From assembly GCF_947494755.1 (NCBI RefSeq), contig NZ_CANLVZ010000003.1, positions 186,001 through 250,000 of the forward strand: a stretch of 64,000 nt of DNA. The letters are read 5' to 3'. Positions 9,188 through 17,596 of the stretch are shown here, piece by piece. Below the pieces are notes generated by a model that was not told where the DNA came from, did not search any database, and saw nothing but the letters and a program-made list of their open reading frames with translations. The stretch comes from an uncultured Tateyamaria sp. GTDB taxonomy: Bacteria; Pseudomonadota; Alphaproteobacteria; Rhodobacterales; Rhodobacteraceae. The position numbers and the translations under genes are program-made. The stretch's first letter is position 1, and the number at the start of each line of letters is the position of its first letter.

Positions 9188-10393
9188 TCAGACCCTTTCG
9201 AGGATAAGTGCAACGCCTTGTCCGACGCCCACGCACATGGTGCACAGTGCATACCGGGTTCGGGTGCGTTTGAGTTGAAATGCGGCCGTCATCACGAGGC
9301 GTCCGCCGGACATGCCCAACGGGTGGCCGATGGCGATGGCACCGCCCTGCGCGTTTACGCGCGGATCGTCATCCGCCACGCCAAGGTCGCGCAATGTGGC
9401 GAGCCCTTGGGCCGCAAAGGCTTCGTTCAGTTCGATGACGTCCATCTGGTCGATTGTGAGGCCCGCACGCGCCAACACCTTCTTGCAGGCGGGCACGGGG
9501 CCAATGCCCATGACGCGCGGCGCGACCCCGGCGGCGGACATGCCCACGATGCGCGCCATCGGCGTCAGTTTGTTGTCTTTTGCGGCCTGTTCGGACGCGA
9601 CCAGCAAAGCTGCCGCGCCGTCGTTCACCCCGGACGCGTTGCCTGCCGTCACAGTCAGGTCGGCCCCGTTGATGCCGCGCATCTTGGTCAGTTTATCGAC
9701 GCCTGTGCCGGGGCGCGGATGTTCGTCCGTGCTCACACAAATTGGATCGCCTTTGCGCTGTGGTACCATCACGGGCGCGATTTCGTCTGCAAAGGCGCCT
9801 GCGGCATGGGCCGCTGCCCACCGATCCTGTGATCGTGCGGCAAAGGCGTCCTGATCCGCGCGACTTACCGACCAATCGGCGGCCACATTGTCGGCGGTCT
9901 GAGGCATGGAATCGATACCGAACTCCACCTGCATCTTGGGGTTCACAAACCGCCACCCGATGGTCGTGTCATAGACCTGATTGGCGCGGCTGAAGGCACT
10001 TTCGGCCTTGGGCATAACGAACGGTGCACGGCTCATGCTTTCGATACCGCCTGCGATGGCCATATCCAGATCGCCCGCCTTGATCCCGCGTGCGGCCATA
10101 CCGACCGCATCAAGGCCTGAGGCACATAAGCGGTTCACGGTGATGCCCGGCACATCGACGGGCAGTCCTGCAAGCAGAGTCGCCATGCGCGCGACATTGC
10201 GATTGTCCTCTCCCGCCTGGTTGGCGCAGCCCATGATCACATCGTCAAGCCGCGCCCAATCCACATCCGGGTTGCGCGCCATCAGGGCTGCGATAGGGAC
10301 AGCGGCAAGATCATCCGCACGCACGGACGACAAGGCACCGCCATAGCGGCCAATTGGCGTGCGTTGCGCGTCGCAAATGAAAGCGTCCATCAA
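9188..10393 (-). CDS. paaJ: 3-oxoadipyl-CoA / 3-oxo-5,6-dehydrosuberyl-CoA thiolase
   Basis: 401 residues, thiolase fold. The nucleophilic cysteine is in NRLCASGLDAVGMAA (about residue 90); the C-terminal motifs are GHPLGMSGGR and CTMCVGVGQG. As first gene of the paa operon it carries out the thiolytic steps after ring opening. The PcaF function (3-oxoadipyl-CoA from the protocatechuate pathway) cannot be told apart by sequence, but the operon favours PaaJ. A GGAGG lies 5 bases before the first of two consecutive ATG codons, so the start could also be 10390. Confidence 0.92.
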   Translation of the reverse strand: MMDAFICDAQRTPIGRYGGALSSVRADDLAAVPIAALMARNPDVDWARLDDVIMGCANQAGEDNRNVARMATLLAGLPVDVPGITVNRLCASGLDAVGMAARGIKAGDLDMAIAGGIESMSRAPFVMPKAESAFSRANQVYDTTIGWRFVNPKMQVEFGIDSMPQTADNVAADWSVSRADQDAFAARSQDRWAAAHAAGAFADEIAPVMVPQRKGDPICVSTDEHPRPGTGVDKLTKMRGINGADLTVTAGNASGVNDGAAALLVASEQAAKDNKLTPMARIVGMSAAGVAPRVMGIGPVPACKKVLARAGLTIDQMDVIELNEAFAAQGLATLRDLGVADDDPRVNAQGGAIAIGHPLGMSGGRLVMTAAFQLKRTRTRYALCTMCVGVGQGVALILERV

Positions 10394-10444
10394 GTCCTCC
10401 GGTGGTTCTGAGTGTATCGGCGGAAAGGATTCGCTTCAAATGAA

Positions 10445-10473
10445 ATGTTACACAATGGGGTTGCTGATGCCAA
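10445..10473 (-). promoter_or_regulatory. Candidate paa operon promoter with flanking inverted repeat
   Basis: Reading the minus strand, TTGGCA (10473-10468) and TAACAT (10450-10445) are separated by 17 bases, a good sigma-70 match about 55 bases before paaJ. An inverted repeat GTTAC (10447-10451) / GTAAC (10479-10483), centres 32 bases apart, brackets it. This is the only space available between phnM and paaJ. The repeat is a candidate PaaX site by position only; it does not match the E. coli PaaX box that I recall. Confidence 0.5.
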
Positions 10474-10498
10474 AATTGGTAACGCATATTAAGGCGCT

Positions 10499-11677
10499 CT
10501 ATCCGACCCGTACCCCGTGGCTCCACACCCCACGGATCAGGGGGACTGTGTCAACAGTTTTGACGCGCAGGATATCGCCGCGCAGACCGACCTCAATGCG
10601 CCCGCGATCTGACAGCTTCACCGCCTGCGCCGGGTTGTCGGTGACGCAAGAGATGGCCCGCGGCAGGTCATCCCATCGCTCGGCCAGATGAAACGCGGAC
10701 AACAGCAGCGCCGAAGGCACATAATCGGACGACACGATATCAAGGAGGTCTGCATCGACCAGATCACCGGCAGACACGTTGCCTGAGTGTGATGCGCCAC
10801 GGATGATATTGGGGGCCCCCATCATGATCGCGACTCCCTTGTCCCGGCAGGCCTTGGCCGCTGCTTGGGTTGTGGGGAATTCGGCAAAGCGGACACCGTT
10901 CTTGTGTGACACGTGCACTTGCGCGGCCGTCGTGTCGTCATGGCTGGCAAGCACTGCGCCAAAGCGTGCGGCTTCGCGCACGGCACCGGCTTCGTGGGCG
11001 GCTGCATAGGTCGATTGCAGCCGCTTCAGGTTGGCAACATGGGCCTCAAAATCCGCGTCGGTCATCCCCCGCTTTTTGGCGATATAGGCTTTGAGTTTGA
11101 CGAGATCGCGGAATTGTCTCTGCCCGGGTGTGTGATCCATCAGACTGACAATGCCGATCCGGTCGGCGGGCCCGAACGCAGCCATCTCGTCAAGCAGGGT
11201 TTCAGAGCAAATCTCTGCCCGCAGATGCAAGAAGTGGCTGATCCGAAAATGCCCCGCGGCCCGCGCGTTCAACAATTCGGTGGCAAGGTTGCGGGCGTAA
11301 GGCGCGTATCCCGCCTTGGCGTTCAGGATCGACCCGACGCGCATCGCGTCAAAGACGGTCGTGATCCCGGTCGAGGCCAGTTCAGCGTCATGTGCGATCA
11401 GCGCGGGCAAATGGGGCCAGTCGACTTTCGGACGTGGTTCGATGTGGCGTTCAAGGTTGTCGGTGTGCAGTTCGACAAGGCCGGGCAGAACGTAGTCGCC
11501 CGCGCAGTCTATTGCACCAATGGGGACGTTATCGCCTTCGCTTACCTCGGAGATCAGGCCGTCTGCGATTGTCACCGATCCGCGCATGACGCGATCCCGC
11601 AGGATCAGCTGCGCGTTGGCGAGGCACGCAGACCCCACGCTGGAAATTGGAGGTGACGCAGAGTTCATGGCCCGCAT
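10499..11677 (-). CDS. phnM: PhnM-type alpha-D-ribose 1-methylphosphonate 5-triphosphate diphosphatase
   Basis: 392 residues, amidohydrolase fold. PhnM signatures are DYVLPGLVELHTDNLERHI (metal-binding region), TTVFDAMRVGS, ASHDDTTAAQV, and MMGAPNIIRGASHSGN with SSDYVPSALLL. In the carbon-phosphorus lyase pathway it removes pyrophosphate from the RPnTP intermediate. No other phn gene is in the window, so either the rest of the pathway is elsewhere or this copy has another phosphonate-linked role. ATG codons at 11677 and 11668 are both possible starts. It lies between the RND permease and the paa promoter. Confidence 0.87.
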   Translation of the reverse strand: MRAMNSASPPISSVGSACLANAQLILRDRVMRGSVTIADGLISEVSEGDNVPIGAIDCAGDYVLPGLVELHTDNLERHIEPRPKVDWPHLPALIAHDAELASTGITTVFDAMRVGSILNAKAGYAPYARNLATELLNARAAGHFRISHFLHLRAEICSETLLDEMAAFGPADRIGIVSLMDHTPGQRQFRDLVKLKAYIAKKRGMTDADFEAHVANLKRLQSTYAAAHEAGAVREAARFGAVLASHDDTTAAQVHVSHKNGVRFAEFPTTQAAAKACRDKGVAIMMGAPNIIRGASHSGNVSAGDLVDADLLDIVSSDYVPSALLLSAFHLAERWDDLPRAISCVTDNPAQAVKLSDRGRIEVGLRGDILRVKTVDTVPLIRGVWSHGVRVG

Positions 11678-11748
11678 GTCGCAGGTTCAGCAATTCTTTG
11701 TCAAACGTCGGCGCGGGCCAGTATTACGATCTGCAATATCCGTTGTTG

Positions 11749-14700
11749 TCAGCTGTCGGCGGCGGGCACCTGTTCCTTTTTGCCGACCGGAAACAGCCTG
11801 CGGATCGCGACATAAAAGACGGGGGTAAAGAACAGCCCCAAAAAGGTAACCACGGACATCCCAAAGAACACGGCTGTCCCAAGCGCTTGCCTCATCTCGG
11901 ATCCCGGCCCGGTCGCGAGCATCAGCGGCACAACGCCGAGGATGAACGCAAAGGCTGTCATCAGGATCGGACGCAGACGCAATCTGCTGGCCTCAATGGC
12001 AGCCTCGACTGGCGACATGTCATGCTCTTCCTGTGCCTGCTTGGCGAATTCCACGATCAGGATCGCGTTTTTGGCTGCCAACCCGACCAGTACGATCAAG
12101 CCCACCTGCGTCAGGATGTTGTTGTCCATGTCGCGGAACATCACCCCCGCAAGCGCACCTAGAACGGCCAAAGGCACGACCAAGACAATCGCGACCGGCA
12201 AGGCCCAGCTTTCGTAGAGTGCGGCAAGGAACAGAAACGCAAACAGGATCGAGAATGCAAAGATGTAGGCGGCGGTGTTGCCCTGGTTGCGTTCCTGCAA
12301 GGCAAGCTCGGTCCATTCGAAGTCGACGCCCGGCGGCATGACGGTTTCGGCCAACTCCTCCATCGCGATCAAGGCTTCGCCGGTTGAAATTCCGGGGCCT
12401 GCATTGCCTTGGATCGGCACCGACACCTGTTGGTTATAGCGCTGGACCAGCGCAGGCCCCGCCGTGTCGCGCACCGATACAAGCGTGCCAAGTGGCACCA
12501 GCGCACCCGTGGCCGAGCGAACGCGGAGAGAAGTTATATCCTCTTGGGCCAAGCGGAACTGCTCGTCCGCCTGAGCGCGGACCTGGAACAAGCGTCCAAA
12601 GGCGTTGAAGTCGTTTACATAAGAAGACCCAAGGTTGATCGACAGCGTTTCAAAGATATTGCCAATGGGCACGTTCAGCATCTGCGCGCGCACGCGATCA
12701 ATCTCAAGATAGACTTGCGGCGAACTGGCGGAGAATGTGGTGAACACCCCCTGCACCGCATCCGACTGCGATGAGGCTCCCATCAGCGCAAAGGCGGTCT
12801 CAAGAACGCGGTTCATGTCGGCGCTCTCGTTATCCTTCAGCTGCATCTTGAAGCCGCCACCGTTGCCGACGCCGCGCACCGCTGGCGGGGCGATGGCGAT
12901 GATGAAGGCGTCGCGCAAGACTTGCATCCGTCCAAACAACTGGCCGACGATCGCGTTGGCATCGAGGCCACTTTCAAGCCGGTTTTCAAATGTGTCGAAG
13001 GTCGTGAAAATGACACCCTGGTTGCTGGCATTGGTGAATGTCGCCCCCGAGAAACCTGCGAACGCGACCGCGTTGGTGACACCCGGCGTCTCGAGCGCGA
13101 TATCCGTGGCCTGGCGAATGACGCTGTCCGTGCGATCCAGCGACGCGCCTTCGGGCAATTGGACCACCACGATGGCATAGCCTTGGTCGGCGTCTGGGAT
13201 GAAGCCTGAGGGCACCTTTTGATTGATCCACCACGTCGTCCCGACCAATCCGGCAAACACGACAAAGCAGACGACAAGCATACCCGTCGAACTCACCAGC
13301 CCTTTGACGACGCTGGAGTACCATCCAGTCATTTTATCAAAGCCACGGTTGAAGGCGTTGGCAAACGGTCTGGTGACAATGGCAATCGGATTGCGCGATT
13401 TCTTGTCTGTTTTGGGTTTCAGGATCGCGGCGGCGAGCGCAGGGGACAGGCTGAGCGAGTTGACTGTCGAAATCACCGTGGCCACGGAAATGGTGACCGC
13501 GAATTGTTTATAGAATTGCCCGGTGATCCCCGGCACGAAGGCCGAAGGAACAAAGACAGCGATCAGAACAAGGGTGGTGCCAATAATCGCGCTTTGCACC
13601 TCGTCCATGGTGCGCGCGGATGCTTCGCGCGGGGTCATGCCGTCCGCAATGTTGCGTTCGACATTTTCAACCACCACGATGGCGTCATCCACAACGATCC
13701 CGATGGCCAGGATCAGGCCAAACAGCGTCAGCAGGTTCAATGTATATCCAAGCGCCAGCATCACGGCGAACGTCCCGATCAGCGACACGGGGATCGCCAG
13801 AAGCGGAATGACGGCCGTGCGCCAGTTCTGCAGGAACACGATGATTACAACGACGACCAACAGCACCGCTTCAAACAGCGTTTGGTAAACGGCGTTGACC
13901 GACGCTTCGATAAACTCGGTTGGATTGTAGACCACGTCGTATTCGAGCCCGGGGGGAAAATCCTCGGCCAGCACATCCATGAGATCGACGATTTCCTGAG
14001 CCGAGGCGAGCGCGTTGGAGCCGGGGCGCTGGAAAATGCCAAGCGCGACCGCGGGCTGGTTGTTGAGATACGAGTTGGTTGTGTAGGATCGAGCACCGAT
14101 CTCTACACGCGCGACGTCGCGCACACGTACAACCCTTCCGTCATCCGATGCCTTTACAATGACGCGGCCAAATTCGCGCGGGCTTTCCAGCCGTCCTTGG
14201 GTCGTGACGGTGACTTGGAACGCGTTGTCGGCAGTGTTGGGCGGGGCCCCAAGTGATCCGCCCGAGACCTGCACGTTCTGTTCGCGCAAAGCGGCGACAA
14301 CATCGCCTGCCGTCAGGCTGAGCGAGACAAGCTTGTCTGGATCAAGCCAGACGCGGGCCGAAAACTCGCGTTCGCCAAAGATCAGAAGATCGCCAACGCC
14401 GTCCAATCGCACCAACTGGTCGCGAACCCGCGATCGGGCATAGTTCGAGACATAAAGCTGGTCGAACGTCTCGTCCGGGGACAGCATGTGCACGACCATC
14501 ATCAGGTCGGGCGAGGACTTGGTTGTGGTCACCCCAAGCGCACGCACCTCTTGGGGCAGGCGCGCCTCCGCGATGGACACGCGGTTCTGGACCAGAACCT
14601 GTGCAGCATCCAGATCCGTGCCCAGGTCAAAGGTGATTGTCAGTACCATCGTACCGTCCGCTGTCGCATAGGAAGACAGGTACAACATGCCCTCGACACC

Positions 14701-14910
14701 GTTGATTTCCTGTTCAAGCGGGGTCGCAACCGTCGCCGCAATGGTCGCCGCATCGGCACCGGGATAGCTGGCGCGCACCACGATGGACGGTGGCGCGATC
14801 TGTGGATATTGCTCGATCGGCAGCTGGAGGTAAGAGATAATCCCAAGGATGGTCGTGATTACGGCCACGACAATGGCAAAGATCGGGCGGCTAACGAAAA
14901 AGCGACCCAC
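11749..14910 (-). CDS. RND multidrug efflux permease (HAE1/AcrB type)
   Basis: 1053 residues, the normal AcrB/MexB size. Twelve membrane segments are arranged as TM1, a large periplasmic loop, TM2-7, a second loop and TM8-12. Clear landmarks are the N-terminal PIFAIVVAVITTILG, YPGADAATIAATVATPLEQE, and the TM4 proton-relay region GLILAIGIVVDDAIVVVENV with its paired aspartates. It pumps amphiphilic compounds from the periplasm or membrane in exchange for protons. It starts 1 base after the adaptor gene. No TolC-type outer membrane gene is present nearby, so the pump must use one encoded elsewhere. Confidence 0.92.
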   Translation of the reverse strand: MGRFFVSRPIFAIVVAVITTILGIISYLQLPIEQYPQIAPPSIVVRASYPGADAATIAATVATPLEQEINGVEGMLYLSSYATADGTMVLTITFDLGTDLDAAQVLVQNRVSIAEARLPQEVRALGVTTTKSSPDLMMVVHMLSPDETFDQLYVSNYARSRVRDQLVRLDGVGDLLIFGEREFSARVWLDPDKLVSLSLTAGDVVAALREQNVQVSGGSLGAPPNTADNAFQVTVTTQGRLESPREFGRVIVKASDDGRVVRVRDVARVEIGARSYTTNSYLNNQPAVALGIFQRPGSNALASAQEIVDLMDVLAEDFPPGLEYDVVYNPTEFIEASVNAVYQTLFEAVLLVVVVIIVFLQNWRTAVIPLLAIPVSLIGTFAVMLALGYTLNLLTLFGLILAIGIVVDDAIVVVENVERNIADGMTPREASARTMDEVQSAIIGTTLVLIAVFVPSAFVPGITGQFYKQFAVTISVATVISTVNSLSLSPALAAAILKPKTDKKSRNPIAIVTRPFANAFNRGFDKMTGWYSSVVKGLVSSTGMLVVCFVVFAGLVGTTWWINQKVPSGFIPDADQGYAIVVVQLPEGASLDRTDSVIRQATDIALETPGVTNAVAFAGFSGATFTNASNQGVIFTTFDTFENRLESGLDANAIVGQLFGRMQVLRDAFIIAIAPPAVRGVGNGGGFKMQLKDNESADMNRVLETAFALMGASSQSDAVQGVFTTFSASSPQVYLEIDRVRAQMLNVPIGNIFETLSINLGSSYVNDFNAFGRLFQVRAQADEQFRLAQEDITSLRVRSATGALVPLGTLVSVRDTAGPALVQRYNQQVSVPIQGNAGPGISTGEALIAMEELAETVMPPGVDFEWTELALQERNQGNTAAYIFAFSILFAFLFLAALYESWALPVAIVLVVPLAVLGALAGVMFRDMDNNILTQVGLIVLVGLAAKNAILIVEFAKQAQEEHDMSPVEAAIEASRLRLRPILMTAFAFILGVVPLMLATGPGSEMRQALGTAVFFGMSVVTFLGLFFTPVFYVAIRRLFPVGKKEQVPAADS

Positions 14911-14911
14911 T

Positions 14912-16036
14912 CTAGTTTTCCGCGATCAGCGGCAGTTCGATCCGCTCGGGGGTTACGACGCTGCCCGGGCGGGCGCGAATGATCCCCTCGACCACAATTG
15001 TTTCGCTGCCATCCAGCCCCTCGCGCACCACGCGGTAACCATCAATTGTCGGACCGGGCCGGATCGGAATGGGCGTCACGTTGCCTTCGTCATCGACTGA
15101 CATAACAAGACGGCGGTTTTGATCGGCGACGATGGCCGCATCAGGGATCAGGATGCCCTCGTAAGGCAGTGAGCCGGGCACGTTCACGCGGCCGAACAGG
15201 CCGGGGGTAAGTATGTCGTCCGCGTTTTCCAACACGGCGCGGACACGCATTGTGCCTGTATCTGCATCCAGCCGGTTTTCGGAGAAATCGAGGTAGCCAC
15301 TGATCGGTTCAACACTGGCGTCCGACAGCGAAACTTTGACCTCAAGCTGGCCAGCGCCTTCCTGCAGGGAGGCACCGCGCACGCGTGCGTCGCGGGCATA
15401 AGCCAGAAAGTAGCGTTCATTGATATCGAACACGAAGTATATGGGGTCCGAAGACACGATAGACGTCAATCGGGTGTCATTGGCCCCGACAAGATTGCCC
15501 GGATCAACAAGCGTTTGGTCGATACGACCCGACATCGGCGCCGTAATCCGCGAATATTCCATGTCGAGTTCGGCCAATTCCAGTGCAGCACGCGCCTGTT
15601 CGCGTGCCCCTTGCGCTGACAGGTAGGCTTCGCGGCGTTCATCCACCAGGCTTTGCGGGATCGTCCCGTTCTCAATCAACGCTTCCGCGCGCTCGAGCTG
15701 CTCTTGCGCAAAGTCGAAACTGGCTTGGGCGACGTCGATTTGAGCCTGGGCTTGGCGTAGGGCGGTTTGAAACTGGCGTTGGTCAATGCTGAACAACAGT
15801 TGACCTTCTTCGACCCGCGCGCCTTCGGTAAAGTGGATTTCTTCTAGGTAGCCTGACACGCGAGAGCGCACGATGACTTCTGCCCGTGCTTCGAACCGGC
15901 CCACAAACTCGTCGTCCTCCACGATGGTTTTCACCACCGGTGAGGCGACAGTGACCGGGGGCGGCCCATCCTGTGCGGCGGCGAGTGTTGCTGCGAGGCT
16001 AAGTGTGAATGCTGCGAGGACGGGGCGAATTGTCAT
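14912..16036 (-). CDS. RND efflux periplasmic adaptor (membrane fusion protein)
   Basis: 374 residues from the ATG at 16036, which is followed by a signal peptide (MTIRPVLAAFTLSLAATLAA). The order is beta-barrel/lipoyl half (VVKTIVEDDEFVGRFEAR), an alpha-helical hairpin rich in A, Q and E (about 85-160), second lipoyl half (ITAPMSGRIDQTLVDPGNLV) and a C-terminal barrel. There is no lipobox cysteine after the signal. It links the permease to an outer membrane channel. The frame is open upstream to 16267, but that extension has no signal character. Confidence 0.9.
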   Translation of the reverse strand: MTIRPVLAAFTLSLAATLAAAQDGPPPVTVASPVVKTIVEDDEFVGRFEARAEVIVRSRVSGYLEEIHFTEGARVEEGQLLFSIDQRQFQTALRQAQAQIDVAQASFDFAQEQLERAEALIENGTIPQSLVDERREAYLSAQGAREQARAALELAELDMEYSRITAPMSGRIDQTLVDPGNLVGANDTRLTSIVSSDPIYFVFDINERYFLAYARDARVRGASLQEGAGQLEVKVSLSDASVEPISGYLDFSENRLDADTGTMRVRAVLENADDILTPGLFGRVNVPGSLPYEGILIPDAAIVADQNRRLVMSVDDEGNVTPIPIRPGPTIDGYRVVREGLDGSETIVVEGIIRARPGSVVTPERIELPLIAEN

Positions 16037-16453
16037 GGCAAAGCAACCTCTTTTTCGTGTCGGAGGCATCCCCGGGGCTGACCTTGGTTCTAGCTTTCGG
16101 CTGTCTGGGGTCAAGGGCCGCTTCACCCCGCCATCTTGCCTGTGATGGGGGGGGGAACCCTCGAAAGAGTACACCCCTGCAGCGGCTTGGCCGTGGTCGA
16201 GCAATTGATGGGCTCCTAAATCATTTATGTGTGAGGGGCATTCGGGATGACCCAATCTGCCCGCCATTTAAGCAGCCAGACCGGCCTGACGGCATTTCGC
16301 GCTTCGAGCTTAAGCGGGTTAGCTGCTGGCTGTGCGGCTCTGGTCTGGACCATGTAAAAAATTGCGAACAAATATTTTTTCGCATGTAAAAATATGTCGA
16401 CCTCTATATTTGAATTGGTATAGTGAAGAGCGAGAGACAGCCGGAGAGCACCC
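16037..16453. other. 417-base divergent intergenic region between RND adaptor and LacI-type regulator
   Basis: No convincing coding frame. It must hold the promoters for the efflux operon (leftward) and the LacI-type regulator (rightward). It contains a run of nine G (16147-16155), about 110 bases from the adaptor start. The AT-rich right half holds a direct repeat of CATGTAAAAA (16351 and 16383) and an inverted repeat TGCGAA/TTCGCA (16363-16368 and 16379-16384). The rest shows nothing I can name. Confidence 0.6.
16351..16392. promoter_or_regulatory. Direct repeat CATGTAAAAA with 32-base period before the LacI-type regulator
   Basis: CATGTAAAAA occurs at 16351-16360 and 16383-16392, three helical turns apart, with the inverted pair TGCGAA/TTCGCA in between. 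It lies 60-100 bases before the regulator ATG. GTAAAA is also part of the palindrome at the smoE promoter, so this could be an autoregulatory site. Function is inferred from position. Confidence 0.4.
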
Positions 16454-17491
16454 ATGCCGAAGCCAAGGATCAATACGATGGAGGAGTTGTCGGTTGCCAT
16501 CGGTGTATCCCGGCCGACGCTATCGCGTTTTTTTCAGGATCCAACCTCGGTCAAGGCCAACACGGTAGAGCGGATCGAGCAGGGACTGACCCAAGTTGAG
16601 TACGTGCCAAACTTCTTTGCGACGCGCCTCAATCGCAAATCGACAGGCATGATCGGGGTCATCATTCCCTACCTGAATGATCTGTTTTTCACCAAGCTGC
16701 TGCAGTCTGTGGAAGAGGCGGCTATGCACGCGGGGCTCACCGTTATCACGCAGTGCTCACACTCTGATCCCGCCATCGAGGCCCGCGCCGCAGAGACGTT
16801 TATGTCGATGAATGTGGATGGTGCATTGGTGGCCCCATTGGGCGATCACAGCGATCAGGCCGTGCAGCTTCGGCTCAAATCTCGGCTGCCCTTTGTGCTG
16901 ATGGATTCGCGCCCCACGACCATGCCAAACGTCGATTTTGTTGGTACAAATCACCAACAAAGCACTGGATTAATAACTGAATATCTGTGTCGCGTGGGTG
17001 ATCCACCGGCCTTTCTTGCCATGCCGCGAGTGAACTTTAACGCACTTGAGCGCGAGGCAGCGTACATCGCGCAGATGGAAAAACTGGGGTTCGAGCCCGA
17101 GGTTCTGGGCACCGAATCCATCTCTGACAGCGCCCATTTCGAAGAGCATGGAGAGGCGATTCTTGATACTGAATTTGCGCATGGCCGCCTGACCGATCGG
17201 TCGATTCTGTGCGTGAATGATCGCGTGGCCATCGGCGCGATACGTGCCGCAGCGCGGCACGGTCTGATGCCTGGGCGCGGGGCCAAAGGCGGATTGCGGA
17301 TTGCCGGGCATGACGACTATCCGCTGTGCCCTTACCTTAATCCTGCTTTGACAACTGTCGCGCAAAACACTGATGCCATTGGGAAGAAGGCGGTTTCTCG
17401 GCTGCTGCAAATGATCCGCGGTGAGGTATCCGACGATACGCCCGAGATAACGCTTTTCGATGGCGAGCTTAAACTGCGCGAGTCCGCCTGA
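16454..17491 (+). CDS. LacI-family repressor, probable regulator of the polyol operon
   Basis: 345 residues. The N-terminal helix-turn-helix and hinge read INTMEELSVAIGVSRPTLSR and ATRLNRKSTGMIGVIIPYL, followed by a periplasmic-binding-protein-like effector domain (about 60-340). LacI regulators usually sense the sugar of the neighbouring operon, here most likely sorbitol or mannitol. It is encoded just before smoE on the same strand; a separate promoter and operator lie in the 105-base gap. A GGAGAG ribosome site lies 6 bases before the ATG. Confidence 0.88.
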   Translation: MPKPRINTMEELSVAIGVSRPTLSRFFQDPTSVKANTVERIEQGLTQVEYVPNFFATRLNRKSTGMIGVIIPYLNDLFFTKLLQSVEEAAMHAGLTVITQCSHSDPAIEARAAETFMSMNVDGALVAPLGDHSDQAVQLRLKSRLPFVLMDSRPTTMPNVDFVGTNHQQSTGLITEYLCRVGDPPAFLAMPRVNFNALEREAAYIAQMEKLGFEPEVLGTESISDSAHFEEHGEAILDTEFAHGRLTDRSILCVNDRVAIGAIRAAARHGLMPGRGAKGGLRIAGHDDYPLCPYLNPALTTVAQNTDAIGKKAVSRLLQMIRGEVSDDTPEITLFDGELKLRESA

Positions 17492-17541
17492 AGTAAATCA
17501 GATGCCGCATCGCAGAATATGGCGAGCCCCAAAAAATAACC

Positions 17542-17571
17542 TTGACTCGTGTCGGACTCGCTCACAATATT
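17542..17571 (+). promoter_or_regulatory. Candidate smo operon promoter
   Basis: TTGACT (17542-17547) and AATATT (17566-17571) are separated by 18 bases, ahead of smoE. The LacI-type palindrome begins within the -10 element, an arrangement expected for repression by blocking RNA polymerase. The -35 is strong; the -10 is a 4 of 6 match. Confidence 0.5.
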
Positions 17572-17583
17572 TACGCGTGTAAA
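17570..17583 (+). promoter_or_regulatory. Candidate LacI-family operator at smoE
   Basis: TTTACGCGTGTAAA has perfect TTTAC/GTAAA arms with a CG-centred core, the symmetry that LacI-family helix-turn-helix dimers favour. It overlaps the proposed -10 and lies just before the GGGAGG ribosome site of smoE. Assignment to the adjacent LacI-type regulator is inference from position and motif style. Confidence 0.5.
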
Positions 17584-17596
17584 AGGGAGGACATCA

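Noticed and set aside
13219-14256. 345-codon plus-strand frame opposite the RND permease
   Set aside because: Composition is dominated by D, H, Q, R and G with no fold pattern; the permease on the other strand is unmistakable.
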